Source: Tistlia consotensis USBA 355 (GTDB lineage: Bacteria > Pseudomonadota > Alphaproteobacteria > Kiloniellales > DSM-21159). Taken from it: a stretch of DNA of 64,000 nt. The position numbers were made by a program, and so were the translations under genes. Positions 19,748 to 28,077 of the stretch are shown piece by piece. Numbering within the stretch: position 1 is the first letter of the stretch; each line of letters starts with the position of its first letter. The stretch is taken from the NCBI RefSeq assembly GCF_900177295.1, contig NZ_FWZX01000006.1:62001-126000 (forward strand). Direction: 5' to 3'. The notes beneath the pieces are model-generated. The model ran no database searches, was not told the DNA's origin, and saw only the letters and a program-made list of their open reading frames with translations.

Positions 19748-20986
19748 TCAGATCGACCGGGCCCGCTTGGTTTGCGCCATGGCCGCTGCGGCTTGCGGGC
19801 GCGCCGCGGGCAGCAGCGCGAGAGCCGCGAGGACGACACCGAAGACCGCGGCAGCGAGCAGCAGGAACAGCGGACGGAAGCCGCTCCCGGCATCGTGCAG
19901 CCAGGCGACGACCGGCACCGCCGTCGCGCTGACGCCGAGCGAGACCAGGTAGATCGCGGCGAAGAAGCGGGCGCGCCAGCGGGTCTCGGCGGCGCGCACG
20001 GCCAGACTGTCGTAGACCGGGATCTCGCCGAAGATCAGCGGCACGAGCAGGACCAGCGACGGCACCGCGAGCCAGCCGCCGCCCGGCCCGCCGACCAGCC
20101 CGAGCAGGACGAGGAGCGCGATCTGCGGCAGTGCCATCAGCAGCACCAGGCGGCGCGCGCCCCAACGGTCGACGGCACGGCCGGCCGGCAGCTGCGCAAA
20201 GGCGGAGAGGGCGAAGATCAGGCTGGCCAGGCCGGCGGCGCCGAGGGTCGAGCCCTCTGCCGAGCCCTCTGCCGAGACCTCGGCCAGCATCTCCGGCAGC
20301 GCGACGGTCACCGAGGCGAAGACCAGGCCCCCGATCAGGGAGCTCGCGAGCAGGAAGATCGTGATCCGCCGGCGCTCCCGGGCGTCGGCGATGCCGGCCG
20401 CGCCGCTGTCCTGCGGTGCCTGCGCCCGCTGCGGCTCGCGGGACCAGCGCCGGCAGAGCGGCAGGAAGGCGAGGCCGGTGGCGAGCGACAGGGCGCCCGG
20501 CAGCAGGAAGGCGCTCTGCCAGCCCCAGCGCCCGGCGAGCCACACGCCGAGCAGCGGTGCCGCGGCCACGCCCAGGTTGCCCCAGACGCCGTTGACGCCG
20601 AGCGCCCGGCCGACGCCGTGGCCGTCGGCGGCGCCGGTCTCCGCGGCCAGCGGCAGGCCGACGGGATGGTAGATCGAGGCGCCGAGGCCGAGGAGAGCGA
20701 GGCCGGGCAGCAGCAGCCCGGCGTCGGCCCGTCCGCCGGCGAGCAGGGCCCCGGCGCCGAGAAGGAAGAACTGCAGGGCCAGCATCGCCGGCCGGCTCCA
20801 GCTGTCGCCGAGCCAGCCGGCCGGCAGGGTGCCGGCGGCAAAGCAGACGAAGCCGACGGTCGAGGGCAGCAGCAGCTCGCCGTAGCCGCCGCCGCCCCGG
20901 GCCTGCAGCACGACGACGACCGCCGGATAGAGCAGCAGGAAGAAGTGGGCGTAGGCGTGCCCGAGATTGACGAAGAGGAAGCGCAT
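19748..20986 (-). CDS. MFS transporter
   Basis: The 412-residue protein has twelve predicted membrane helices. The motif-A loop after helix 2 reads [12 protein letters not shown] and its second-half counterpart is [25 protein letters not shown] and [18 protein letters not shown] resemble the fosmidomycin-resistance branch of MFS exporters. A repeated AEGSAEGS sits in the central region near residue 230. The gene is divergent from an AraC regulator 53 bases away, an arrangement seen for NimT/NimR-type exporter and regulator pairs, so export of a small toxic compound under AraC control is a reasonable inference. Confidence 0.88.
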   Translation of the reverse strand: MRFLFVNLGHAYAHFFLLLYPAVVVVLQARGGGGYGELLLPSTVGFVCFAAGTLPAGWLGDSWSRPAMLALQFFLLGAGALLAGGRADAGLLLPGLALLGLGASIYHPVGLPLAAETGAADGHGVGRALGVNGVWGNLGVAAAPLLGVWLAGRWGWQSAFLLPGALSLATGLAFLPLCRRWSREPQRAQAPQDSGAAGIADARERRRITIFLLASSLIGGLVFASVTVALPEMLAEVSAEGSAEGSTLGAAGLASLIFALSAFAQLPAGRAVDRWGARRLVLLMALPQIALLVLLGLVGGPGGGWLAVPSLVLLVPLIFGEIPVYDSLAVRAAETRWRARFFAAIYLVSLGVSATAVPVVAWLHDAGSGFRPLFLLLAAAVFGVVLAALALLPAARPQAAAAMAQTKRARSI

Positions 20987-21025
20987 GGCGGCAGGCTAGG
21001 CCGTCGCGTTCTGACCGTCTTGCGT

Positions 21026-21039
21026 TATACTGGCAGTCG
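21026..21039 (+). promoter_or_regulatory. -10 box close to the araC-type start codon
   Basis: TATACT (21026-21031) ends only 8 bases before the ATG at 21040 and there is no Shine-Dalgarno sequence. A transcript starting about 7 bases downstream of the box would begin at or next to the ATG, giving a leaderless or nearly leaderless mRNA. The -35 region is weak, as expected for an activator-dependent promoter. Confidence 0.4.
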
Positions 21040-21825
21040 ATGTCGAAAATCAGCCAAGTCGACGCGCTCTCACCGGCGCCGGTGCGGCCCTGGGCCGGCA
21101 GCTACGCCGCCGGCGCGCGCACCGGGCGACACCGCCACGAGCGCAGCCAGCTGGTCTTCGCCGCGGCCGGGGTGGTCACCGTCGAGACCGCTCGCGGCAG
21201 CTGGACCGTGCCGCCGCAGCGGGCCGTCTGGGTGCCCGGCGACCTGGACCACGAGCTGGTCATGCACGGACGCGTCGAGCTGCGCAGCCTCTATTTCCTG
21301 CCGGTGCTGCCCGGCGTGCCGGCCGAGCCGGCGGTGCTGTCTGTGACGCCGCTGGCGCGCGAGCTGATCCTGCGGCTGATGGAGCTGCCGGTCGACGCCG
21401 CCGGCACGACACTGCCCGACCGCACCTGGACCCGGCTGATCGCCGCCCTGCTCGACGAGCTGAAGGGCCTGGACGTCGCGGCGCTCCACCTGCCGCTGCC
21501 GAGCGACCGGCGGGCCCGGCGGGTCGCCGAGGCGCTGCTCGCCGCCCCGGACGACGGCCGCCGGCTCGAGGACTGGGCGCGCTTCGCCGGCGCCGCGCCG
21601 CGCACCCTGCTGCGCGCCTTCAAGCGCGAGACCGGCCTCGGCTTCGCGGCCTGGCGCCAGCAGGCCCGCTTCCTCGCGGCCCTGCCGCGCCTCGCCGCCG
21701 GCGACCCGGTGACCGCGGTCGCCCTCGATCTCGGCTACGACAGCCCGAGCGCCTTCGTCGCCGCCTTCCGCCGCGCCTTCGGCACGACGCCCGGCCGCTA
21801 CTTCGCCGCCGGGCTGCCGGGCTGA
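21040..21825 (+). CDS. AraC family regulator with N-terminal cupin domain
   Basis: The 261-residue protein has a cupin-like sensor domain (ARTGRHRHERSQLVFAAAGVVTVET, VPPQRAVWVPGDLDHEL) and a C-terminal double HTH domain (RLEDWARFAGAAPRTLLRAFKRETGLGF, then AVALDLGYDSPSAFVAAFRRAFGTTPGRYF). This layout is that of NimR-type regulators. It diverges from the MFS exporter gene, its likely target. The 3' end overlaps the end of the convergent lysR-type gene by 28 bases, which would make the two transcripts partly antisense. Confidence 0.92.
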   Translation: MSKISQVDALSPAPVRPWAGSYAAGARTGRHRHERSQLVFAAAGVVTVETARGSWTVPPQRAVWVPGDLDHELVMHGRVELRSLYFLPVLPGVPAEPAVLSVTPLARELILRLMELPVDAAGTTLPDRTWTRLIAALLDELKGLDVAALHLPLPSDRRARRVAEALLAAPDDGRRLEDWARFAGAAPRTLLRAFKRETGLGFAAWRQQARFLAALPRLAAGDPVTAVALDLGYDSPSAFVAAFRRAFGTTPGRYFAAGLPG

Positions 21826-22721
21826 TTCGGGGCTGCCGCGTCGCGCCCGGCCTCCTGCAGCAGCCAGTCCCGGAAGGCGCGCACCTTGGGGTCGTTGAGC
21901 GCGCCCTGGGGATAGACGACGTGGTAGGCGGCGCCCGTCGACAGCGTCAGGTCGAAGGGGCTGACCAGGCGGCCGGCCGCCAGGTCGTCGGCGACCAGGG
22001 CGAAGCTGCCGAGCGCCACCCCCTCGCCGTTGACCGCCAGCTGCAGCAGCACCCAGCCGTCGTCGACGACCGGCCCGCGCCGCGCCTCGACCCCCTCGGC
22101 GCCAGCGATGGTCAGCCACTGCGACCAGTCCTCGTAGTCGTCCTCGTGCAGCAGCGTGTGGCCGGCGAGGTCGGCCGGCTCCTCCAGCCTGGGCCCCCGC
22201 TCCAGCAGCGCCGGGCTGCAGACCGGCAGCAGGTCGACCGACAGCAGGTAGTCGGCCGCCAGGCCCGGCCACTGGCCGCTGCCGTAGCGCACCGCCATGT
22301 CGACCTCGTCACGGCCGAACTCGACCAGCTCCATCGTGTGGTGCAGGCGCAGCTCGATGTCGGCGTGGCCGCGCCAGAAGCGCGGCAGCCGGCCGACCAG
22401 CCACTTCGAGCCAAAGGACGGCGTGACGCTGACCGTCAGCACCCGCTCGTCGGGGCGCCGCTCGACCAGCGCGACCGCCTCGGCCAGACGGTCGAAGCCC
22501 TCGCTCAGGCCCGGCAGCAGCAGGCGCCCCGCGGCGGTCAGCTCGACCTTTCGGGTCAGCCGCCGGAACAGCCGGACCTGGAGCAGCTCCTCGAGCTGGC
22601 GGACCTGATGGCTGATCGCCGTCTGGGTCACGTTGAGCTCGGCCGCCGCCTTGGTGAAGGACAGGTGGCGGGCTCCCGCCTCGAAGGCGCGCAGGGCGTT
22701 CAGCGGCGGCAGCCGGCGCAT
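21798..22721 (-). CDS. LysR family regulator (GcvA-like)
   Basis: The 307-residue protein begins MRRLPPLNALRAFEAGARHLSFTKAAAELNVTQTAISHQVRQLEE, the near-invariant HTH of GcvA-type LysR regulators. The effector domain follows from about residue 92 (LTVSVTPSFGSKWLVGRLPRF). ATG 22721 opens the conserved block; the longer upstream frame lacks family similarity. It diverges from a 94-residue protein across 133 bases of lower-GC DNA, the likely target promoter. A TTxxxAA-type GcvA box could lie in the CAATATTTCC segment near 22740, but I cannot define it firmly. Confidence 0.92.
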   Translation of the reverse strand: MRRLPPLNALRAFEAGARHLSFTKAAAELNVTQTAISHQVRQLEELLQVRLFRRLTRKVELTAAGRLLLPGLSEGFDRLAEAVALVERRPDERVLTVSVTPSFGSKWLVGRLPRFWRGHADIELRLHHTMELVEFGRDEVDMAVRYGSGQWPGLAADYLLSVDLLPVCSPALLERGPRLEEPADLAGHTLLHEDDYEDWSQWLTIAGAEGVEARRGPVVDDGWVLLQLAVNGEGVALGSFALVADDLAAGRLVSPFDLTLSTGAAYHVVYPQGALNDPKVRAFRDWLLQEAGRDAAAPNQPGSPAAK

Positions 22722-22854
22722 CGTCGGATTCCACAATGACCAATATTTCCTCATCCATATCGTGAGAGATCGGCGTTTGTCCACACGGCAGTAGCGGAGC
22801 ATATCTGTTGCATGAGCGGCGCCGATCGCCGCAGCAATCTAATGAGGTGACGTC

Positions 22855-23139
22855 ATGCACAGCGACGGCTTCGATCTTCTCACCCTGAGCCTGGCGCGGG
22901 CCGGCGGCCTGCCGCTCCACATCGAGCAGCTGGCCAGGTACGACCGCGAGCGCCGGGCGATGCGCGAGCACCGCACGCCCTCCGACGCGGCGGCGCGCGA
23001 GGCGGCCCGGCAGATGAGCCTGCGGCGGCCGGTCGCGCGGGCGGCGGGCCGCGTGATCGCCGGGCTCGGCCAGCGCCTGGCGCGCTACGGCGCCCGGCTC
23101 AGCGGGCCGACGGCGGCGCAGCCGCACGGCTGCGGCTGA
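22855..23139 (+). CDS. small basic protein, 94 residues
   Basis: I do not recognise this protein. It begins MHSDGFDLLTLSLARAGGLPLHIEQLARYDRERRAMRE and has a Lys-free, Arg/Ala-rich C-terminal half that could form an amphipathic helix. The end is GCG, giving one Cys. The ATG has GAGGTGA 6 bases upstream, an excellent ribosome site, which supports it as a real gene. It is divergent from the lysR-type gene and precedes the SagB-type nitroreductase by 139 bases, so it may be the regulated target. It has the look of DUF1127-like small proteins common in alphaproteobacteria, but the match is not firm. Confidence 0.65.
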   Translation: MHSDGFDLLTLSLARAGGLPLHIEQLARYDRERRAMREHRTPSDAAAREAARQMSLRRPVARAAGRVIAGLGQRLARYGARLSGPTAAQPHGCG

Positions 23140-23278
23140 GCGTGCCGAAGACCCCGGCCTTGCGGACTCGGGCGGCGCCGTGAGCCACGGCGCCGCCCGA
23201 AGCCGTGCCGCGAGGGTTGCCCCGCCCGCCCGGCCGGCCGACAAGGGCGCCCGGGGAACGGCGGGGGAGCGGGGAACC

Positions 23279-23872
23279 ATGGCAGCCACGGCACTGGAGG
23301 AAGCGCTCGCGCGACGCCGAAGCTGCCGCGATTTCGCCGACAGCCCGGTGCCGCTGGCCGCGGCGCGGGCCCTGCTCTGGGCCGCGCAGGGCATCACCGG
23401 CGAGGCCGGCGGTCGCACCGCCCCCTCGGCCCACGGCCTGCATCCGCTGGCGCTCCGGCTCGTCGCCGGACGGATCGAGGGCTTGGAGCCAGGGATCCAT
23501 GCCGTGGCGGCGGACACGCGCGGCCTGACCCGGCTGGTCGAAGGCGACCGGCGGGAGATGCTGCGCGAGGCGGCCCTGGAGGATCAGCCCTGGATCGCCC
23601 GGGCTGCCGGCATCCTGTCGCTCGCGGCGGACCTCGAGGCCGGCCGGGCCCACTTCGCCGACCAGTCGCCGGCCGGCGAGCGCGGCGCGCGCTACCTCTA
23701 CATCGAAGCCGGCGCCGTCGCCCAGAACGTCCAGCTGGCCGCCGTCGCGGCCGGCCTGGGCGCGGTGCTGGTCGCCGGCTTCGAGGACGCGGCGACGGCG
23801 GAGGCGCTCGGCCTCGAGCCGCCGCTCGGCCCGCTGCTGCATCTCTGCTTCGGCTGGCCGGCCATCGGCTGA
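23279..23872 (+). CDS. SagB-type nitroreductase family protein
   Basis: The 197-residue FMN-dependent enzyme starts LEEALARRRSCRDFADSPVPLAAARALLWAAQGITGE, with the RRSxRxF FMN-phosphate motif. It continues with GGRTAPSAHGLHPL, YLYIEAGAVAQNVQLAAVAAGLGAVLV and a short C-terminus, the SagB/nitroreductase layout. SagB enzymes in peptide clusters oxidise azolines, but most stand-alone members have no known substrate. No cyclodehydratase (SagC/D) gene is nearby, so RiPP function is not supported. The ATG at 23279 follows GGGGAGCGGGGAA. It converges with the amidotransferase gene. Confidence 0.85.
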   Translation: MAATALEEALARRRSCRDFADSPVPLAAARALLWAAQGITGEAGGRTAPSAHGLHPLALRLVAGRIEGLEPGIHAVAADTRGLTRLVEGDRREMLREAALEDQPWIARAAGILSLAADLEAGRAHFADQSPAGERGARYLYIEAGAVAQNVQLAAVAAGLGAVLVAGFEDAATAEALGLEPPLGPLLHLCFGWPAIG

Positions 23873-23933
23873 GCTCCGCCGGCCGGCACGGTCGGGGCCG
23901 CGCGCCTGCGACGAGGCGCTCGGGATTCCGGGC

Positions 23934-24644
23934 TCAGGCCGGCTGGGCGACGCGCTGGCCGATCCAGCGCTCCAGGAAGCCCTCCAGCCAGGCGCCGAGG
24001 GGACCGTGGTGGCGCTCGGCGTCGGCGCGCTGGACCTCCGCCGAATGGGCGCCCGGCAGGGTCAGCATGTCGGCCGCCTCGGCCATCCAGGCTTCCATCA
24101 TCTCGAGCGTCACCTCGGGATGGTACTGCAGGCCGTAGGCGGTGGCGCCGAGCCGGAAGGCCTGGTTCTCGAAGACCGGGCCGCGCGCCAGCAGCTCGGC
24201 GCCCGCCGGCAGCTCGAAGCCCTCGCGGTGCCAGTGATAGACGCCGAGGCCCCGGGGCACGAAGTCGGGTGCCCGCTCGCTCGGCGCGATCGGCACGTAG
24301 CCGATCTCGGTCAGGCCCTCGGCGTGCGGGGCGACCCGCGCGCCGGCTGCGCGGGCCAGCATCTGCCCGCCGAGGCAGATGCCGAGATAGGGCTTGCCGG
24401 TACCGAGCCAGCGCTCGATCCAGGCCAGCTCCCGGACCAGGTAGTCGTGCTCCTCGACGCGGCTGGCCATCTGCGCGCCGCCGTAGACGACGGCCCCGGC
24501 GTGGCGCTCGTCGGGCTCCGGCAGCGGCTGGCCCTCGGCGACCCAGACCTGCTCCAGGGCGTAGCCGCGGCGCGCCAGGGACTCGGCGACGCGGTCCTGC
24601 CGCGCGCCCGGCATGTGTCGGATCAGAAGCACCGTGTCGCTCAT
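23934..24644 (-). CDS. class I glutamine amidotransferase-like protein
   Basis: The 236-residue protein carries the full class I triad: Cys90 in YLGICLGGQ, His175 and Glu177 in LQYHPEVT. VVYGGAQMASRVEEHDYLVRELAWIERWL is typical of stand-alone GMP-synthase-like amidotransferases (YfeJ/PuuD neighbours), which may hydrolyse gamma-glutamyl compounds rather than donate ammonia to a synthetase. It overlaps the upstream Fe-S protein gene by four bases (24641-24644), so the two are translated together. The pairing is unusual and its product is unknown. Confidence 0.9.
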   Translation of the reverse strand: MSDTVLLIRHMPGARQDRVAESLARRGYALEQVWVAEGQPLPEPDERHAGAVVYGGAQMASRVEEHDYLVRELAWIERWLGTGKPYLGICLGGQMLARAAGARVAPHAEGLTEIGYVPIAPSERAPDFVPRGLGVYHWHREGFELPAGAELLARGPVFENQAFRLGATAYGLQYHPEVTLEMMEAWMAEAADMLTLPGAHSAEVQRADAERHHGPLGAWLEGFLERWIGQRVAQPA

Positions 24645-25405
24645 GGGCCCGCCGTCTTCTCCCGTCTCCTCGTCTCCAGCGACGCCTTGAACGCCGCCAT
24701 GTGGAAGCGCGCCGCCGCCGCTCCATATCGGAAGCCGGCGCCGACCGGGCAAGCCGCCCGGGCGAGGCAGGCCGCCGCGAGGCAATCCGCCCCGGCCGGC
24801 CCGGCCAGCTGCGCGCCGCAGCGTAGCGTATCGTAGTGCGCGGCGCCCAGACCCCCGTCGCGTCCGGTGTCCGAGAAGGCTCCCACCGGGCAGGCCGACA
24901 GGCAGGGCCGGCCGGCGCAGCGCGCGCAGGGGCTCGCGGCCTCGCCGCGCTCGGGCAGGCCGGGCAGCCGGCACCCGAAGGCGAGCGCGCCGCGATAGCT
25001 GTGCCAGAGGCCGTAGTCGGGGTGGATCATCAGGCCGAGGGGCGAGGCCGACAGCGGCTCCGCCCGGGCCGCCCACTGCTGGAACGGCCGGAACGGCGGC
25101 CCGTCGAAGGGAAAGAGCGCCCGCGCCCGCCAGTCGGCGGCCAGCGGCTCCAGGATCCGGCGGCTCCAGCGGTCCAGCGGATCGGGCCGGCCGTCCGCGC
25201 GTTCAGGCGACCGGGAGAAGGCGGGCCAGTGGCTGTCGCCGATCGCGCCCACCAGCACGAGAGTCGCGGCGGGCTCTCCCGAGCGATCGGGAATCGCCTC
25301 CTCGGCCGCCGGGTGGAAGCCGCCGCGCGCTTCGAGCCCGACCGCGCGGAGCGCTTCGGCCAGCGCCCCGTAGCCGCCGGCGCGCGCGGCCTCGGCCCGC
25401 TTCAC
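24641..25405 (-). CDS. 4Fe-4S ferredoxin-type protein, QueG-like C-terminal region
   Basis: The 254-residue protein has an N-terminal region without clear family features (VLVGAIGDSHWPAFSRSPE resembles the start of epoxyqueuosine reductase-like domains). Two clustered cysteine motifs follow: C160, C163, C168, C172 in CARCAGRPCLSACPVGAF, and C208, C213, C219 ending CLARAACPVG. That spacing fits one or two 4Fe-4S clusters. It is too short to be a full QueG, which is about 350 residues and holds cobalamin. It is coupled to the amidotransferase gene by an ATGA overlap. An electron-transfer or reductive role is inferred only from the clusters. Confidence 0.75.
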   Translation of the reverse strand: MKRAEAARAGGYGALAEALRAVGLEARGGFHPAAEEAIPDRSGEPAATLVLVGAIGDSHWPAFSRSPERADGRPDPLDRWSRRILEPLAADWRARALFPFDGPPFRPFQQWAARAEPLSASPLGLMIHPDYGLWHSYRGALAFGCRLPGLPERGEAASPCARCAGRPCLSACPVGAFSDTGRDGGLGAAHYDTLRCGAQLAGPAGADCLAAACLARAACPVGAGFRYGAAAARFHMAAFKASLETRRREKTAGP

Positions 25406-25464
25406 GATCCCACCTGCGGGTGGCCGACCTGCATTCCGCTCATGGCCCCTCTTCCCCAGGCACG

Positions 25465-25501
25465 TGGACGCTCCATGGCAAAGAAACTATAATTTCCTTT
25501 C
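25465..25501 (+). promoter_or_regulatory. sigma-70 promoter and imperfect palindrome upstream of marR-type gene
   Basis: TGGACG (25465-25470), a 17-base spacer and a perfect TATAAT (25488-25493) form a promoter for the MarR gene. The -10 box lies within an imperfect inverted repeat from AAAG to CTTT (25480-25500), a plausible MarR autoregulatory site. The 212-base gap from 25406 to 25617 is markedly AT-richer than its surroundings. Confidence 0.55.
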
Positions 25502-25617
25502 GCCTGCTAAGAGATATTGAATAAGAACAGATCGCAGGCAACTCAAGCGAGCGGCGAAATCAACACGCCGCCGGCCCAGGCGGACGGTCCAGCACAGGCA
25601 AGGACAAAAAGAACAGG

Positions 25618-26079
25618 ATGGACACTTCCGGCATGAACGTTCCGCCAGTCCAGGTGGCAGAGTCACGAACCTTACAGCTAGACGACCAGGTGGCCCATCT
25701 GCTCCGCAGAGCCCATCAGCGCGCCTCGTCGATCTATCTGGGGTTGCTGTCCGAACACCAGCTGACGCCGACCCAGTTCTTCGCGATGGCTCGGCTGCAC
25801 GAGATGGGCCAGATCTCGCAGAACCGCCTCGGGCGCCTCGCCGCGATGGATCCTGCGACGATCCAGGGCGTCATCCAGCGGCTCGCGGAGCGCGGCTACA
25901 TCCAGCGCCTGCAGGACAGCACCGACCGGCGCCGCATGGTGCTGCGGCTGACCAGCCACGGCCGGACGCTGATCGAGCCGCTGATCGCCGAGGCCGAACG
26001 GGTCAACGGCTCGGTGCTGGAGCCGCTCGAGGACCAGGAGCGCGAGCTCTTCGTCTCGCTGCTGCGCCGCCTGGTCTGA
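25618..26079 (+). CDS. MarR family regulator
   Basis: The 153-residue protein has the MarR winged-helix fold: LDDQVAHLLRRAHQRASSIYLGLLSEHQLTPTQFFAMARL, GQISQNRLGRLAAMDPATIQGVIQRLAERGYI and the wing DSTDRRRMVLRLTSHGR. The start could be ATG 25618 or 25633; the first is used because ACAGGATG carries a weak ribosome site. It is preceded by its own promoter and converges with the aminotransferase gene (37-base gap). No target gene is divergent from it, so autoregulation or a distant target is expected. Confidence 0.9.
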   Translation: MDTSGMNVPPVQVAESRTLQLDDQVAHLLRRAHQRASSIYLGLLSEHQLTPTQFFAMARLHEMGQISQNRLGRLAAMDPATIQGVIQRLAERGYIQRLQDSTDRRRMVLRLTSHGRTLIEPLIAEAERVNGSVLEPLEDQERELFVSLLRRLV

Positions 26080-26116
26080 TCGGCTCGCCGCGGCCGCGGG
26101 CGACCGGGCCGACGAC

Positions 26117-27271
26117 TCAGCCGAAGGCGCGGCGCAGCCGCTCGCCGAGCCCGGCGAGGCGCGCGACCGGCTCGTTGGCGAAGACGAAGCGCAGGTAGCG
26201 CTCCGAGCCGGGCCCCCAGCCGTCCATCGGCGTCGCCGCCACCCTCCCCTTCTCGAACAGCCGCCGCGAGGCTTCGGCGCCGGTCAGGCCGAGCGGCGCG
26301 CAGTCCAGCAGCATCGACCAGCCGCCGGCCGGCGGGATCACCGGCAGGCCGGACAGCTCCTCCAGGATGCGGTCGCGCCGGGCCTGCCATTCGGCGACCG
26401 CCGCGGCCAGTCCGTCGTCCTCGCAGGTCAGCGCCGCATGGGCCGCGGCCATGGCGATGCCGACCTGGCAGACCACGTTGTGGATGCCGACCAGGCCGAT
26501 GTCCGGGACGATGCGCTTCGGCCCGACCACCCAGCCGACCCGCCAGCCGATCATCCGGTAGTGCTTGGAGACCGAGTCGACGGTGATCGTGCGCTCGGCC
26601 ATCCCGGGCAGCGAGGCCGGGTGGAGGTAGCCGCGGCCGTCGTAGAGCAGCCGCTCCATCGCCGCGTCGTAGAGCAGCCAGGCGTCCTCGGCCCGGCAGA
26701 GCTCGGCGAGGACGGCCCAGTCCTCGGCATCGAACCAGCAGCCGGTCGGCATCGCCGGGCTCATCGCCAGCACGACGCGGATGCCCCGGCCGGCCATCGC
26801 CCGCACCGCGTCGCGGTCGAGCCGCCAGCCCTCCGGCGTCGGCTGCGTCGGCACGAAGACCGGCTCGCCGCCGGCGAGACGGACCCGGTTGATCAGGCCG
26901 GCGTAGATCGGCGCCGGCAGCAGCACGCGGTCTCCGGGTTCGAGCAGCGCCAGCAGGGCGTTCAGGATGCCGCTCAGGCCGCCGGCGGTGATCACGCAGG
27001 CCTCGGGCCCGCCGTAGTCGACGCCGCTCAGCCGGCGGACATGCTCGACCGCGGCCTCGCGCAGCGGCCACTGGCCGAGGAACGGCAGGTAGCTGTTGGC
27101 GGCGTCGTCCTCGATCGCCCGCCGCGTCGCGGCCAGCGCCGCCTCGGGCGGCCGGATGTCGGTGTCGAGGTTCTCGAGGCGCAGCAGCTCTGCATCCCCG
27201 GCAGCGTCGGCCAGATCGCCCATCCGGTCGACGCCGATGCCCGGGATGTCTTTCAAGCGCGAGACCGGCAT
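26117..27271 (-). CDS. class I/II aminotransferase (PLP-dependent)
   Basis: The 384-residue fold-type I aminotransferase shows [23 protein letters not shown] (substrate-arm region), [35 protein letters not shown] and the Schiff-base lysine in [21 protein letters not shown], with Arg anchors for the phosphate and alpha-carboxylate. The usual NPxNPTG motif reads SPAMPTG. It diverges from a GntR regulator across 86 bases holding two adjacent palindromes, so it is likely regulated by that protein. The substrate is unknown; this branch contains aspartate/valine-pyruvate-type enzymes. Confidence 0.88.
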   Translation of the reverse strand: MPVSRLKDIPGIGVDRMGDLADAAGDAELLRLENLDTDIRPPEAALAATRRAIEDDAANSYLPFLGQWPLREAAVEHVRRLSGVDYGGPEACVITAGGLSGILNALLALLEPGDRVLLPAPIYAGLINRVRLAGGEPVFVPTQPTPEGWRLDRDAVRAMAGRGIRVVLAMSPAMPTGCWFDAEDWAVLAELCRAEDAWLLYDAAMERLLYDGRGYLHPASLPGMAERTITVDSVSKHYRMIGWRVGWVVGPKRIVPDIGLVGIHNVVCQVGIAMAAAHAALTCEDDGLAAAVAEWQARRDRILEELSGLPVIPPAGGWSMLLDCAPLGLTGAEASRRLFEKGRVAATPMDGWGPGSERYLRFVFANEPVARLAGLGERLRRAFG

Positions 27272-27303
27272 GGCATTGATTCCCGCTGTCGGCTGTGAAG
27301 AAT

Positions 27304-27341
27304 GAGGTCCGGAGACCTCGTTTAATATATTATATATTAAA
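27304..27341. promoter_or_regulatory. two adjacent palindromes between aminotransferase and gntR genes
   Basis: GAGGTC-CGGA-GACCTC (27304-27319) is followed after one base by a perfect AT-only palindrome with arms TTTAATATAT and ATATATTAAA around a central T (27321-27341). The second is a classic GntR-type operator geometry, though its sequence differs from GATATATGATATATC. The pair sits 16 bases before the GntR start codon and 32 bases from the aminotransferase ATG, where it would control both. Confidence 0.65.
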
Positions 27342-27357
27342 ACAGGACGGAAGACCC

Positions 27358-28017
27358 TTGGCCAAGAGCGCCGGACCCTCGCTGCCCGAGACCATCGCCA
27401 GCCGGCTGCGCAGCGAGATCATCGCCGGCAAGCTGCCGGCCGGCACCGCGCTGCGCCAGGACAAGATCGCCATCGAGCACGGCGTCAGCCACATCCCGGT
27501 GCGCGAGGCCCTGCGCAAGCTGGAGGTCGAGGGCTTCGTCATCGCCGAGCGCAACCGCGGCTCCTTCGTCGCCAGGCTCGACGCCGAGGATGCCATCGAC
27601 CTCGGCGACCTGCGCCGGACCCTGGAGTGCCTCGCCGTCACGCTCGCCGTGCCGAAGGCCGGCGAGGCCGACTGGGAGCGCGCGCAGGCGGCGATCGAGG
27701 CGGCCGAGGGCAAGAGCGAGATCGACGACTGGGCGACGGCCAACTGGGACTTCCACCGCGCGCTCTATGCGCCGGCCGGCAGGCCGCGGCTGATGGGCAC
27801 GATCGAGCAGCTCTGGCGCAACGCCGACCGCTACCTGCGCGCGGTCTGGCAGATGCAGGACTACCAGGACCACTCCCAGGACCAGCACCGCGCCATCCTG
27901 GCCGCCTTCCGGTCGCGCGACAGCGCGCGCGCGGTCGCCGAGATGCAGCACCACATCGACGCCGCGACCCAGAACATGGTCGGGCTGCTGCGCCGGGCCA
28001 CCGCTCACAAGTCGTAG
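27358..28017 (+). CDS. GntR family regulator
   Basis: The 219-residue protein has the GntR winged helix (SLPETIASRLRSEIIAGKLPAGTALRQDKIAIEHGVSHIPVREALRKLEVEGFV) and an FCD effector domain beginning DAIDLGDLRRTLECLAVTLAV. TTG 27358 is preferred as start: GGACGGA lies 8 bases upstream and it matches the usual N-terminal length, while the longer frame from GTG 27295 would translate through the operator palindromes. It probably represses itself and the divergent aminotransferase gene. The effector is unknown. Confidence 0.9.
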   Translation: MAKSAGPSLPETIASRLRSEIIAGKLPAGTALRQDKIAIEHGVSHIPVREALRKLEVEGFVIAERNRGSFVARLDAEDAIDLGDLRRTLECLAVTLAVPKAGEADWERAQAAIEAAEGKSEIDDWATANWDFHRALYAPAGRPRLMGTIEQLWRNADRYLRAVWQMQDYQDHSQDQHRAILAAFRSRDSARAVAEMQHHIDAATQNMVGLLRRATAHKS

Positions 28018-28077
28018 ACTTCGAGCGTCGACACTCTCGATACTGGTATGCACGCCAGCCGAGGGGAGGACTGCGCC

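Noticed and set aside
23279-25405. SagB-type nitroreductase plus neighbours as a RiPP azoline cluster
   Set aside because: No precursor peptide, YcaO or SagC/E-type partner is present; the nearby small protein at 22855 has no Cys/Ser/Thr-rich core.
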